64,000 nt of DNA from Salinarchaeum laminariae. GTDB lineage: Archaea; Halobacteriota; Halobacteria; Halobacteriales; Salinarchaeaceae. Shown in pieces: positions 1 to 8,700 of this stretch. Positions within the stretch are counted from its first letter, which is position 1; each line of letters starts with the position of its first letter. The translations under genes were made by a program, and so were the position numbers. The notes beneath the pieces are model-generated. The model did no database searches. It saw only the letters and a list, made by a program, of their open reading frames with translations, and was not told where the DNA came from. The stretch covers positions 2,108,001-2,172,000 of the forward strand of contig NZ_CP096270.1 in the NCBI RefSeq assembly GCF_023204835.1, read 5' to 3'.

Positions 1-1956
1 GACAAGGCCCACGTCGCACCGGAGGGCCGGCCACTCGTCACCGCCGCGGAGGGCAGCGCGCTCGCGACGCTCCGGAACCGCGTCGGCGAACTGGTGACGG
101 TCGGCCTCGAGGACGATCGGGCTACAGACGACGGCTGGACGCCGCCGGAGGGCTGGCCCGACGTCGTCGCCAGCTACGGCGGACGTGTCAATCACACCGA
201 GGCTGCCATCGAACTATCGGGTGCGGTCCAGGGAGAGGCGCTTTCCGTCGACACGCGCCTGCCAGTGCTCGGCGCACACCAGGCCGAGAACGCCGGTGTG
301 GCGGCAGTCCTCGCTCGACAGGTGCTCGGTGCCCGTGGGGAGGCGCTCGCCACCGAGGACCTCGCACGCGGGCTTCGACAGGCGCACTGGCCGGCGCGCT
401 TCGAGGTCCTCTCTCAGGAGCCACTCGTCGTCCTCGATGGCGCACACAACGCCAGCGCCTGCGAGCGACTCGCCGACGTCCTCGCGGAGTTCGACTACGA
501 CGAACTTCACCTCGCGACCGGGATCATGCACGACAAACCACAGGGCGAGATGGCCGAGGCGTTGCCCCATTGCGACCGCGTGGTGACGTGCCATCCCGAT
601 CTCGACCGTGCGGAGGATCCTGGGGTCCTCGCTGGCGTGTTCGAATCCGCCGGCGCGGATCGCGTCGAGGCCGGCGGCTCCGTTCAGGGGGCCGTCGAGA
701 CCGTCCTCGATGGCGCCGGTCCCGACGACTGCGTGCTCGTCACGGGATCGCTCTTCACGGTCGCCGAGGCGCGAGGCAGGTGGACGCGCCTCCAGACGCC
801 CAAACGCGTCGACACGCTCGGTCAGGCCCGCACGACGCTCGAACGGGCAGGCGTGACCGACGCTGGCGTCTGGCGGATGCGCGGGAAGGCCGTCCACCGC
901 GTGGTCGAGACGCGTCTGCAGCGCCGACAGGCGGAGTACGTCAAACAGGAGCTGCTCGCCCTCGGTGGGGAGTGTGCCGTCTCCGACGTCACTCACGACG
1001 GCGAGTTGCTCCGTGTCGTGTTGCTTGGGACGCTCTCGCAGTTCCGCCAGCTCGGCGAGGCGCTCGCCGAGCAGCCCTACGGGCTCCCGCGGGTCGGCGA
1101 GGAGCTCCACCGGCAGCTCGGCATTCAGGTGCCCGAGCCAGAGCCGAGATACCCATGGCAGGAGGGAACCGCCGTGATGGGCATCTGTAACGTCACGCCC
1201 GATAGCTTCCACGACGGCGGGGAGTACGACCGCGTCGACGCAGCCGTCGAGCGTGCCGAAGCGATGGTCGAGGCGGGAGCGGACGTCGTCGACGTCGGCG
1301 GGGAGTCGACGCGACCGGGCGCCGATCCGGTGCCAAACGAGGAAGAGATCGATCGCGTCGTTCCCGTCATCGAGCGCATCACCGATCTGGACGCTATGAT
1401 CTCGATCGACACGCGAAACGCCGAGGTCGCAGCGGCGGCTCTCGAAGCGGGGGCGGACATCGTCAACGACGTCTCCGGGCTGCAGGATCCCGCGATGCGG
1501 TTCGTCGCTGCCGAGCACGACGCGCCGCTGGTCCTGATGCACAGCATCGACGCCCCGGTCGATCCTGATCGGGACGTGGAGTACGACGACGTCGTCCGGG
1601 ACGTGATCGAATCGCTCCACGAGCGGGTGCTCCTCGCCCAGCAGGCCGGGCTCGATCGTGAGCAGATTCTGATCGATCCTGGCCTCGGCTTCGGAAAATC
1701 CGCGGAGGAGAGCTTCGAACTGCTCGATCGTCTCCCCGAGCTCCAGGCGCTACAGTGCCCGATCATGGTCGGTCACTCTCACAAGTCGATGTTCGGGGCA
1801 GCGGGCTACGACCACGGTGATCGGCTGGAGCCGACGATCGCCGGCACTACCCTGGCGGCCGAACGCGGCGCGGACGTCGTTCGAGTCCACGACGTACCGG
1901 AGAACGTGGCCGCCGTGCGCACCGTCGAGGCAGCCCATTCTACGGGCGAACGGTGA
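1..1956 (+). CDS. FolC-FolP fusion: dihydrofolate synthase / dihydropteroate synthase (5' partial)
   Basis: The reading frame is open from the first base, so the N-terminal part lies outside the window. The visible first half is the C-terminal part of a folylpolyglutamate/dihydrofolate synthase (Mur-ligase family), with VVLDGAHN and VTGSLFTVAEA motifs. A linker region follows, and from about base 1170 comes a complete dihydropteroate synthase with GICNVTPDSF, the GGESTRPGA pterin loop, DTRNAEV, NDVSG, and GHSHKS near the C-terminus. Haloarchaea are known to carry the two folate enzymes as one polypeptide, which joins pterin to p-aminobenzoate and adds glutamate. The next gene has its own TATA box, so this gene probably ends its own transcript. 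Confidence 0.93.
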   Translation, partial: DKAHVAPEGRPLVTAAEGSALATLRNRVGELVTVGLEDDRATDDGWTPPEGWPDVVASYGGRVNHTEAAIELSGAVQGEALSVDTRLPVLGAHQAENAGVAAVLARQVLGARGEALATEDLARGLRQAHWPARFEVLSQEPLVVLDGAHNASACERLADVLAEFDYDELHLATGIMHDKPQGEMAEALPHCDRVVTCHPDLDRAEDPGVLAGVFESAGADRVEAGGSVQGAVETVLDGAGPDDCVLVTGSLFTVAEARGRWTRLQTPKRVDTLGQARTTLERAGVTDAGVWRMRGKAVHRVVETRLQRRQAEYVKQELLALGGECAVSDVTHDGELLRVVLLGTLSQFRQLGEALAEQPYGLPRVGEELHRQLGIQVPEPEPRYPWQEGTAVMGICNVTPDSFHDGGEYDRVDAAVERAEAMVEAGADVVDVGGESTRPGADPVPNEEEIDRVVPVIERITDLDAMISIDTRNAEVAAAALEAGADIVNDVSGLQDPAMRFVAAEHDAPLVLMHSIDAPVDPDRDVEYDDVVRDVIESLHERVLLAQQAGLDREQILIDPGLGFGKSAEESFELLDRLPELQALQCPIMVGHSHKSMFGAAGYDHGDRLEPTIAGTTLAAERGADVVRVHDVPENVAAVRTVEAAHSTGER

Positions 1957-2034
1957 GAGGAATTTGGTGGTTTTGGCCGTACCAGCGCCCGTCGAGGCGG
2001 AACGGAGCCCCAGGACCCCGGCCGATTCAGGAAT

Positions 2035-2043
2035 CCTTATAGG
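2035..2043 (+). promoter_or_regulatory. TATA box for the DUF1931 gene
   Basis: The sequence CCTTATAGG is centred about 28 bases before the ATG at 2068. This spacing predicts transcription starting at or next to the start codon, giving a leaderless mRNA. Confidence 0.6.
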
Positions 2044-2067
2044 GGAGAGTGGAAAACGCCAATCTGT

Positions 2068-2235
2068 ATGGCAGATCTGATTGTCAAAGCCGCCGTGAAG
2101 GAAGCGCTCGCTGACAAGAACGTCGCCTCCGACTTCTACGACGAGCTCGACGCCGAGGTCGAGGAGCTCCTCGAGGAGGCCGCCGCACGCGCAGAGGCCA
2201 ACGACCGGAAGACGGTCCAGCCCCGCGACCTGTAA
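2068..2235 (+). CDS. DUF1931 family small histone-fold protein
   Basis: A 55-residue acidic protein beginning MADLIVKAAVKEAL and ending KTVQPRDL. The length and both ends match the small haloarchaeal DUF1931 family, which is related to the archaeal histone fold: a helical dimerisation region followed by a TVQPRDL end like the last helix start in histones. Role unknown; DNA or protein binding is inferred from the fold only. The ATG lies about 28 bases after a good TATA box, which supports this start. It stands alone between FolC-FolP and sufU. Confidence 0.85.
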   Translation: MADLIVKAAVKEALADKNVASDFYDELDAEVEELLEEAAARAEANDRKTVQPRDL

Positions 2236-2449
2236 ACCGGGGTCTTCCTCCGATTCGCAACGATCCGTCAGCGGCTGCACTCTCAGCAACCTGGTAGCAA
2301 TGATGCCTGCGTAGCGACAGCTGTGCCGCTCGGGTCCCGATTCGAGCCGATCGGACCCCTCGCGTCGAGCCAGCAGCACCTCCGGTTGTCGGGGTCTCAC
2401 ACACCGTGCGGAACCCTTTTCCTCCGCGTCTTCCTACCTCCCTCCAACG

Positions 2450-2863
2450 ATGAGCATGGGCTCGGACATGTACCGTCAGCAGATCCTCGATCACTACAAG
2501 AACCCGCGTAACTACGGTGAAATCGAGGATCCCACCTACACGCACGTCGGGGAGAACCCGATGTGCGGCGACGAGATCGCCGTCGACGTCGTACTCGACG
2601 ACGGCGAGATCGAGCAGGTCGCATTCCGCGGCGACGGCTGTGCGATTAGTCAGGCGTCCGCGTCGATGCTCTCCGAGCAACTGACGGGGGCCAGCGTCGA
2701 GGAGCTCGTCGAAATGGATCGGGACGACGTCATCGAGATGCTCGGCGTCGACATCTCGCCGATGCGAGTGAAATGTGCAGTGCTGGCCGAGAAGGTCGCC
2801 CAGGACGGCTACGAGATCTACCAGGGCGAGAAAGAAGACGTCGACACGACGACGGTCGAATAA
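2450..2863 (+). CDS. sufU: Fe-S cluster assembly scaffold SufU/IscU family
   Basis: A 137-residue IscU/SufU-type protein. It has the N-terminal MYRQQILDHYKNPRN signature, and the three conserved ligand cysteines appear in NPMCGDE, GDGCAIS and RVKCAV. The family holds a nascent iron-sulfur cluster, or in the SufU branch accepts and relays sulfur from the cysteine desulfurase SufS. No suf partner genes are next to it here. A pyrimidine-rich TATA-like stretch (CCCTTTTCC, around 2414-2422) lies about 30 bases before the ATG. Starts at the internal ATGs 2456 or 2468 are also possible, because the conserved part begins near residue 7. Confidence 0.93.
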   Translation: MSMGSDMYRQQILDHYKNPRNYGEIEDPTYTHVGENPMCGDEIAVDVVLDDGEIEQVAFRGDGCAISQASASMLSEQLTGASVEELVEMDRDDVIEMLGVDISPMRVKCAVLAEKVAQDGYEIYQGEKEDVDTTTVE

Positions 2864-2960
2864 CCTACTGTCCACAGTCGTACGGCGGGTTCCCGGCGTA
2901 CCTTTTTACCACTCAGCGACGTACATTGTGAATAGCACACACGGCCAGTGACGACGGTCT

Positions 2961-2977
2961 GCTGGCTGCCAGCCAGC
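2961..2977 (+). promoter_or_regulatory. Hairpin in the leader of the halocyanin gene
   Basis: GCTGGCT-GCC-AGCCAGC forms a perfect 7-bp stem with a 3-base loop, ending 12 bases before the ATG at 2990. The nearest TATA-like tract (CCTTTTTACC, about 2899-2908) would put the hairpin inside a 5' leader. Confidence 0.4.
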
Positions 2978-2989
2978 CTCTACTCCATC

Positions 2990-3445
2990 ATGGTACGAGC
3001 TACGCACACGCGACGCGAACTGATCGGCCGACTCGGCGCTGGAAGCGTGGCCGCCATCGGGGTTGCCGTCGCCGGCTGTATGGGCGGTGACGATGGCGGC
3101 GGGGGTGGCGACGGCAACACCGTAACCATGGGCACGCGGGAGTTCCAGCCGAGCAGCCTCACGGTGGAGACTGGGGCGACGGTGACCTGGGAGAACGACA
3201 GCACCGTCGGCCACACCGTCACTGCGTACGACGACGGTATCCCCGAAGGAGCGGCCTACTTCGCATCCGGTGGCTTCGATTCGGAGGAGGACGCACGAAA
3301 CGGGTTCACCTCCGGCGGCCTGATCGAGAGCGACCAGTCCTTCGAGCACACCTTCGAGACCGCCGGCACGTACGAGTACTTCTGCATCCCCCACGAGGGC
3401 CAGGGGATGACAGGTACGATTACGGTCGAGTCGTCGTCCGAGTAG
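2990..3445 (+). CDS. Halocyanin-like blue copper lipoprotein
   Basis: A 151-residue exported cupredoxin that carries electrons on the outer face of the membrane. The N-terminus holds a Tat-like signal (TRRELIGRLGAGS) and a lipobox ending AGC, so the protein is probably a Tat-exported lipoprotein. A Gly-rich linker follows. The copper ligands are all visible: His in VGHTVT, Cys and His in YFCIPH, and Met in GQGM near the C-terminus. I chose the ATG at 2990 because the twin-arginine motif follows directly; the in-frame GTG at 2948 would add 14 non-signal-like residues. Confidence 0.9.
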   Translation: MVRATHTRRELIGRLGAGSVAAIGVAVAGCMGGDDGGGGGDGNTVTMGTREFQPSSLTVETGATVTWENDSTVGHTVTAYDDGIPEGAAYFASGGFDSEEDARNGFTSGGLIESDQSFEHTFETAGTYEYFCIPHEGQGMTGTITVESSSE

Positions 3446-3620
3446 TAAGGTAGACTGCGCTATCGGTTCTTCCTGTAGGGTACCGCAATGGTGTGGTGCA
3501 GAGCGGTGGCCGAGCGGTTGCGGTCAGCGGCGGCAGTAATAGTGCAGGAAGAGTGAGCAAATGCGGCGCCGTAGCTGCGCCGTGGCGGTGCTGATGCGGA
3601 GCTGCGCGGCGGCTGGCGCG

Positions 3621-3684
3621 GCTTTTTCATGAACGTTTTTGCGCCGAGCGGTCGCGCCCCGCGCGACCGCGACGGCGGAAAAAG
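3621..3684. terminator. Bidirectional terminator region between convergent halocyanin and korB
   Basis: T5 runs on the plus strand at 3623-3627 and 3636-3640 and an A5 run at 3679-3683 (T5 on the minus strand, just past the korB stop) flank a perfect 10-bp hairpin, GCGGTCGCGC-CCC-GCGCGACCGC, at 3648-3670. The rest of the 241-base gap is GC-rich with no convincing gene. Confidence 0.55.
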
Positions 3685-3686
3685 GT

Positions 3687-4550
3687 TCAGTAGAACTCCC
3701 GAACGAGATCCATCGCGCCGTCGGGTGCACCGTCGGGGATCTCGGCCATGTTCTCGGTAACGCCGTGGAGTTCGTTGAACGGAACGGAGTCGTCGTCCTG
3801 ATAGATGACGCCCATGTGCTCGGTCTCGCCGTCCATGATGACCTCCTTGGCCTGCTGTTCGTCGGAGGGGTCGTGGTCGGTCTCGGCGAGGTCCACGAGC
3901 GAGTCGCGGAAGTAGTCGTAGGTGTCGACGTCGTTGAACGTCACGCACGGCGAAAAGACGTTCACGAAGCCGAAGCCGTCGTGTTCGATCGCTTCCTGGA
4001 CGATCTCGGCGTGGCGCTGTGCGTCCGAGGAGAAGGACTGAGCGATGAACGTCGCGCCCGCTGCGTGAGCGAGTGCGAGGGGGTTGACCGGCGGCTGCTT
4101 CGGGCCGTCCGGCGACGTCGAGGTTTCAAAGTCCTCGCGAGAGGTCGGGGAGGCCTGGCCTTTGGTCAGCCCGTAGATGCGGTTGTCCATGACGACGTAG
4201 GTCATGTCGACGTTCCGACGAACGGCGTGGACGAAGTGGCCCGCACCGATCGAGTAACCGTCGCCGTCGCCGCCAGCGACCATGACCTCGAGATCGGGGT
4301 TAGCGATCTTGACGCCACAGCCTACGGGCAGCGCGCGGCCGTGGACGCCGTGGAGCGCGTAACTGTGCATGTACGTCCCGATCTTGCCCGAACAGCCGAT
4401 GCCGGCGACGACGAACGTGTTGTCCGGGTCGTTGCCCGTGTTCGCCAGCGCCTTCATCATGCCGTTCATCGTCCCGAAGTCACCGCAGCCGGGACACCAG
4501 GTGGGCTGCTTGTCGGATTTGAAGTCTGTAAAGCGGACGTCGGAGCTCAT
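3687..4550 (-). CDS. korB: 2-oxoacid:ferredoxin oxidoreductase, beta subunit
   Basis: The 287-residue thiamine-diphosphate subunit of a two-subunit 2-oxoacid:ferredoxin oxidoreductase, which turns a 2-oxoacid plus CoA into acyl-CoA, CO2 and reduced ferredoxin. Cluster cysteines appear in TWCPGCGDFG, GIGCSGK and FSPCVTF. The thiamine diphosphate/Mg motif runs GGDGDGYSIG to VVMDNRIYGLTKGQ. The NRIYGLTKGQ.SPTS stretch is typical of the Kor/2-oxoglutarate-like and archaeal two-subunit enzymes, but pyruvate cannot be excluded. The start codon overlaps the stop of the alpha subunit by 4 bases, so the two are translationally coupled. Confidence 0.93.
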   Translation of the reverse strand: MSSDVRFTDFKSDKQPTWCPGCGDFGTMNGMMKALANTGNDPDNTFVVAGIGCSGKIGTYMHSYALHGVHGRALPVGCGVKIANPDLEVMVAGGDGDGYSIGAGHFVHAVRRNVDMTYVVMDNRIYGLTKGQASPTSREDFETSTSPDGPKQPPVNPLALAHAAGATFIAQSFSSDAQRHAEIVQEAIEHDGFGFVNVFSPCVTFNDVDTYDYFRDSLVDLAETDHDPSDEQQAKEVIMDGETEHMGVIYQDDDSVPFNELHGVTENMAEIPDGAPDGAMDLVREFY

Positions 4551-6310
4551 GCTGTCACCTCGTCTGCCGCGGCCGACCCGTCCACGACGTCGCGGATCGC
4601 GTCGGCCAGCTCGTCGGCGTCGAACCGGACGCCGTCGAACTTCGTGACGCGCTGGACTCGTTCCAGTACGTCGTGTTCGATCAGGTCAGCGAACTGCCCC
4701 TGGGCGTTACACTCGACGACGACCGTTCGCTCGGCGGCTTCAATCTCCTCGCTGAGGTCCGGCCGCGGGAAGATGTAGGGAACCGACAGGAACCGAACGT
4801 CGGTGCCCTCGCTCTGGAGTGCGTCCATCGCTTCGACGATGGCGCCCTCGTTCGAGCCCCAGGAGATCACGAGCGTATCAGCGTCGGGATCTCCGTAATC
4901 GCGGTAGGACCAGTCCTCCTCCTGCTTGGCCGTCTCGACCTTGCGCTGGCGTTTCTCGACCTGATCGATTCGCTCGTCGGTGTCTTCGGTCCGGCGCCCG
5001 AGTTCGTCGTGTTCGAGGCCGGTAGACATGTGCGCGCCGCCGTCGGTACCGGGGAACGCACGCGGACTGACGCCGTCGGCGGCGTCGTAGTGTGGTTGGA
5101 AGCGGTCCTGTTCGTCGAGATAATGGTCGATGGAGTCATCATCGACCACCTTTCCGCGGTCGATCTCGACGGCGTCCATGTCGAACTCTTCGGGCGCGAA
5201 CGTCTGCTCGGTAACCGCCATCGAGAGGTCGGCGACGAGGTAGACCGGCGTCTGGTACTGCTCGGCGAGATTGAACGCCTCGATCGTCTTGTGGAAACAC
5301 TCCGAGATCGTGGTCGGGGCGATCACGAACCGCGGGATCTCGCCGTGGCCACCGTAGAGCAGTGAGTTGAGGTCTCCCTGCTCCTGCTTGGTCGGCATCC
5401 CCGTCGAGGGACCGGCTCGCATGACGTCACAGATGACGAGCGGAGTCTCCGAGGTTGCGACGAGCCCGAACGTCTCGGTCATCAGGTCGATCCCGGGGCC
5501 GGACGTCGCCGTCATCGAGCGAGCGCCAGCGCGAGCGGCGCCCAGCGCCATGTTGATCGCCGACAGCTCGTCCTCGGCCTGGACGACGTGGCCACCGAAC
5601 TGGTCGATGCGGCCCGTCAGATACTCCATCACGTCCGTCGCGGGCGTGATCGGATAGCCGGCGTAGAACCGACAGCCGGCGGCGATGGCGCCCATGCCGA
5701 TCGCCTCATCGCCGTTGAGGAGGACGTAGTCCGAGTCGGTCGTTTCGAGGGAGTAGTCGAACCCGTCGTACTCTTCCTCGACGTAGTCGGCGCCCTTGCG
5801 GGCTGCCGTCTTGTTGTTCTCGACGATCTTCTCGCCCTTGCCTCCGAAACGCTTCTCCAGGGCTTCGTCGAGCTTCTCGACGGGGAAGTCGACGATCGCA
5901 CAGACGGCGCCAAGTGCGACCACGTTTCGCATGATCGCACCGCCCGCGTCCTCGGCGAGGGATTTGAGGGGTACGTCGACGCCAGTGATGTCGCCGGGAA
6001 TCTCCGCCTCCCAGGATCGCTCGCCGTCGTAGACCACGACGCTGCCGTCGTGGAGTTCGTCGAGATTTTCGTCGATCGTCCGCTGTGTCAGTGCGACGAG
6101 CACGTCCAGCCGGTTCACGACGCTCTGGACTCGGTCCGTCGAGGAACGGATCTTGTAGGCGGTGTAGCCGCCCCGGATCCGAGACGCGAAGTCCTTGGAG
6201 GTGAACACGTGCCGGCCGGCCCGCGACTGGGCCTGGGCGAAGATCTTCCCGGTGGAGTCGATGCCGTCGCCGGCTTCGCCACCGATCGCCCAGTTCAGGT
6301 CCTCGGCCAT
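4547..6310 (-). CDS. korA: 2-oxoacid:ferredoxin oxidoreductase, alpha subunit with fused gamma domain
   Basis: A 587-residue subunit. Residues about 1-190 are the gamma domain (GGEAGDGIDSTGKIFAQ at the N-terminus, RGGYTAYKIR) and about 200-587 are the alpha domain (GAIAAGCRFYAGYPITPATD, ATSGPGIDLMTE, PSTGMPTKQEQGDL). The order gamma-alpha is the usual one for archaeal two-subunit enzymes. It pairs with korB, which overlaps its stop codon. The ATG at 6310 is chosen because the gamma domain starts directly after it and a TATA-like CCTTTTC on the minus strand (about 6341-6347) lies at the right distance for a leaderless transcript. A TTG at 6481 would add 57 unconserved residues. Confidence 0.94.
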   Translation of the reverse strand: MAEDLNWAIGGEAGDGIDSTGKIFAQAQSRAGRHVFTSKDFASRIRGGYTAYKIRSSTDRVQSVVNRLDVLVALTQRTIDENLDELHDGSVVVYDGERSWEAEIPGDITGVDVPLKSLAEDAGGAIMRNVVALGAVCAIVDFPVEKLDEALEKRFGGKGEKIVENNKTAARKGADYVEEEYDGFDYSLETTDSDYVLLNGDEAIGMGAIAAGCRFYAGYPITPATDVMEYLTGRIDQFGGHVVQAEDELSAINMALGAARAGARSMTATSGPGIDLMTETFGLVATSETPLVICDVMRAGPSTGMPTKQEQGDLNSLLYGGHGEIPRFVIAPTTISECFHKTIEAFNLAEQYQTPVYLVADLSMAVTEQTFAPEEFDMDAVEIDRGKVVDDDSIDHYLDEQDRFQPHYDAADGVSPRAFPGTDGGAHMSTGLEHDELGRRTEDTDERIDQVEKRQRKVETAKQEEDWSYRDYGDPDADTLVISWGSNEGAIVEAMDALQSEGTDVRFLSVPYIFPRPDLSEEIEAAERTVVVECNAQGQFADLIEHDVLERVQRVTKFDGVRFDADELADAIRDVVDGSAAADEVTA

Positions 6311-6656
6311 TTGTGGGCGGGCGTAGCTATCGCCGGGAGAAAAGGCTTCTGAACGTGGAGTGGCTCGCTGGAGAGTCTTTCGGATCGGCAGTTCTCGTGC
6401 CCGGTGTCGTAGTATTTGCCCCAAACGACAAGGAGTATTTCGGCAGACGGCAGCTTCTATCTCTCTTTCGAGTACGATCAAAGGGTTCTATGCGGGGAAA
6501 TAATCTCAAATTGGACGAACGTTTTACCGCGATCGGAGTACCTTTGGGTGGTCGTTGCACGCAATCCTCACTCGATGCGTGTGTTGATGGGCCGCGAGAC
6601 GGTCCCGTTGGAGCCGGAAGCCAACCCTGAAGGGCGCGCTCGGACTACCTTCAACC
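6311..6656. other. Divergent intergenic region between korA and a flavin reductase gene
   Basis: 346 bases with two divergently transcribed neighbours. The AT content is higher than in the flanking genes. A minus-strand TATA-like tract for korA lies near 6341-6347. I saw no convincing gene; short open frames here have poor codon bias. Confidence 0.6.
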
Positions 6657-7331
6657 ATGGAAGCGACGGAAGTGACGGTACGCGACGTGACGAATGTCGG
6701 TGCGGACACGATCGCTATCACACTCGCCACACCGGAGACGTTCGACGCTGACCCGGGCGAGTTCGTCCTCGTCCGCGCGGCGATTGGCGGTTCTGACGGG
6801 GCCGGCGACACGTCGGACACGTCCGACGGTGGCGAGGAGATCGCCCGACACTACACGCTCTCCTCCCCGACCGTGGAGGACACCTTCGAAATCACGGTTG
6901 GGATCGACCCCGACGGCGATCTGACGCCGTGGCTCGCAGCGCTCGAATCCGGCGACGTACTCACCATCGAGGGACCTTTCGGCAACGTGACCTACGAGGG
7001 CGACGGCGACGTCGTCGTGCTCGCAGGCGGCCCGGGCGTCGGCCCGGCCGTCGGCATCGGCGAACGTGCCCGCGAGGCCGGCCACGACGCGTCGATCGTT
7101 TACCTCGACGAGTCTCCGGCCCACGAGGCACGCCTCTCCGCACTGGCTGACGGCGGTGCAAGCGTCTCGATCACTGGTGACGAATCGTCGTTCAGTTCGG
7201 CCGTTTCGTCGGTCGCGTCGGCTGGCCAGGTCTACGTCTTCGGCTTCGAGTCCTTCTGTGAGCTATCGCTGGAAGCGCTCGAGGCGGCGGGCGTCGATCC
7301 CGACGACGCGCTCGTCGAGAGCTTCGGATAA
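6657..7331 (+). CDS. Ferredoxin-NADP reductase-like FAD-binding oxidoreductase
   Basis: A 224-residue protein of the ferredoxin-NADP+ reductase superfamily. The N-terminal beta-barrel carries the FAD-binding motif ARHYTLSSP near residue 65. The second half has the nucleotide-binding GGPGVGPAVGIG loop and ends with a short YVFGFESF...LVESFG tail. There is no iron-sulfur or ferredoxin domain, so it would need a separate electron partner. A serine/aspartate-rich insertion (about residues 45-60) interrupts the barrel. It lies divergent to korAB, which makes reduced ferredoxin, so linking that pool to NAD(P)H is possible but is inference. Confidence 0.8.
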   Translation: MEATEVTVRDVTNVGADTIAITLATPETFDADPGEFVLVRAAIGGSDGAGDTSDTSDGGEEIARHYTLSSPTVEDTFEITVGIDPDGDLTPWLAALESGDVLTIEGPFGNVTYEGDGDVVVLAGGPGVGPAVGIGERAREAGHDASIVYLDESPAHEARLSALADGGASVSITGDESSFSSAVSSVASAGQVYVFGFESFCELSLEALEAAGVDPDDALVESFG

Positions 7332-7397
7332 TCGTTCTCGCAGTCCGTCGAGTCGGTTCTTTGTGTCGGTCCTGTGGGCAGGTTCATCTGGCTGGCC

Positions 7398-7781
7398 TCA
7401 CTCAGCGACGAACTCCACCAGCACCCCGGCCGTGTCGCTCGGGTGGAGAAATGCCACGTCGTGTCCTGCGGCGCCAGGACGGGGTTCATCGTCGATCGGC
7501 TCGATCTCAAGCGAGCGAGCGTGCTCGAGGGCCTCCGCGATGTCATCCGTCGCGAATGCGAGATGGTGAATTCCGGGCCCCTGACGCTCGAGGAAGCTGG
7601 CGATCGGTCCGTCGTCGGTGGGCTCCAGTATTTCGAGCTGCCCGTTTCCGGCGTCGAGGAAGACGACTTCCATCCCATCGAGTGACTCCTCGTGGACGAT
7701 CTCCAGTTCGAGAAGATCGGCGAACAGCGCCGCCGTCGCAGCGCCGTCCTCGGCGGCGATCCCAGCGTGGTGGAACTCCAT
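7398..7781 (-). CDS. mce: Methylmalonyl-CoA epimerase
   Basis: A 127-residue vicinal-oxygen-chelate (glyoxalase fold) protein that interconverts (2S)- and (2R)-methylmalonyl-CoA for the B12-dependent mutase. Features are the N-terminal MEFHHAGIA with the metal-binding His, LEILEPT, the GIHHLAFATDDI motif with its metal His, and GVLVEFVAE at the C-terminus with the last Glu ligand. The length is normal for the family. The start at 7781 places the conserved first strand at residue 2. The mutase is not in this window. It faces the flavin reductase gene convergently. Confidence 0.92.
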   Translation of the reverse strand: MEFHHAGIAAEDGAATAALFADLLELEIVHEESLDGMEVVFLDAGNGQLEILEPTDDGPIASFLERQGPGIHHLAFATDDIAEALEHARSLEIEPIDDEPRPGAAGHDVAFLHPSDTAGVLVEFVAE

Positions 7782-7957
7782 ACGCGCAACGTGGTTCGCC
7801 CATGCCGAGTGATTTGCGGTGGTCGATGAACGGGGGAGCGACTCGGCCGATGAAAATGCCTCCGTGCGACCGATACCGTCACTCTCCCGCGCAATCGTCG
7901 ATGCCGACGCACGGGAATCCGACTCTACGAGGATGTTCCTCCCGTGGCTCGATATCA

Positions 7958-7968
7958 ATAAATTTTAC
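7958..7968 (+). promoter_or_regulatory. TATA box for the LURP-one gene
   Basis: The AT-rich stretch AATAAATTTTA is centred about 30 bases before the ATG at 7995, giving a leader of only a few bases. Confidence 0.55.
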
Positions 7969-7994
7969 AGGCATCTCGACTACTCACAAACGAA

Positions 7995-8582
7995 ATGAGC
8001 GCAGTCACCGACGACGTCGACGGCATTTCCGGTGTCGATCTTACCGACGACGAGTACGAGGTCGTTCAGTCGCTTGTTCGGAACAAGTACGAGGCACACG
8101 ACTCAAACGGCGACCTCGTGTTCAAGGGCAAGCAGAAGATGTTCAAGATGAAGGAGGAGTTTCCATTCGTCGACGCCGACGGCGAGGAGCTGTTCTCCGT
8201 GAAGGCTGGGGGCATCCTCGACGTCGCTGGCGACTACACGCTCACGGACGAGCAGACCGGTGAGCCGGTCGTCGTCCTCGATCACAACTGGTCCTGGTTC
8301 AACGACCACTGGAAGATCCGCCACCCGAAGAACGAGGCGCTGATCGCCGAGATCGAGCTCCAGAGCCTGGCCGCTGAGCTCGCCCGTCGGTTCGTTCCGT
8401 ACGGCGGATTCATCCCCCACAAGTACGAGATCACTGACGTCGACGGCGACCACGTCGGCGACATCGAGGGGCAGTTCAGCATGAAGGACCGCTACGACAT
8501 CACGATCGACGACGCCAACGACGTCCCACGGGACGCCGTCGTCGCGGCTGCGATGGTCATCGACGCTATCGAAGGCAACTGA
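7995..8582 (+). CDS. LURP-one-related / scramblase-like protein
   Basis: A 195-residue protein with the LURP-one (DUF567, Tubby-like/scramblase) pattern: YEVVQSLVRNKYEAHDSNGDLVFKGKQKMFKMKEEFPF, then DADGEELFSVKAGGILD, YTLTDEQTGEPVVVLDHNW, and a second repeat with YEITDVDGDHVGDIEGQFSMKDRYDI. Related proteins fold as a 12-strand barrel round a central helix. Function in archaea is unknown and no catalytic residues are evident. It stands alone with its own promoter, and the next gene has another. Confidence 0.8.
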   Translation: MSAVTDDVDGISGVDLTDDEYEVVQSLVRNKYEAHDSNGDLVFKGKQKMFKMKEEFPFVDADGEELFSVKAGGILDVAGDYTLTDEQTGEPVVVLDHNWSWFNDHWKIRHPKNEALIAEIELQSLAAELARRFVPYGGFIPHKYEITDVDGDHVGDIEGQFSMKDRYDITIDDANDVPRDAVVAAAMVIDAIEGN

Positions 8583-8668
8583 TCCGGGTCCAACACCGCG
8601 TTTGTTTTTGGTATTTTAACGTCGGTCGGCGGCCACCGACTGATCCACGAGACGAGCGATTCCGGGTG

Positions 8669-8677
8669 AATATAAGG
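8669..8677 (+). promoter_or_regulatory. TATA box for the thiolase/DUF35 pair
   Basis: AATATAAGG lies 24-32 bases before the ATG at 8701, predicting a leaderless transcript and fixing that start over the upstream GTG at 8677, which sits inside the box. Confidence 0.7.
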
Positions 8678-8700
8678 TGGATCCCGCCGACGTCCCGTGC

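Noticed and set aside
214..1620. Long open frame on the minus strand opposite FolC-FolP
   Set aside because: It is antisense to a gene with clear catalytic motifs, and its residues are rich in Arg, His and Leu as expected for the shadow of a GC-rich gene.
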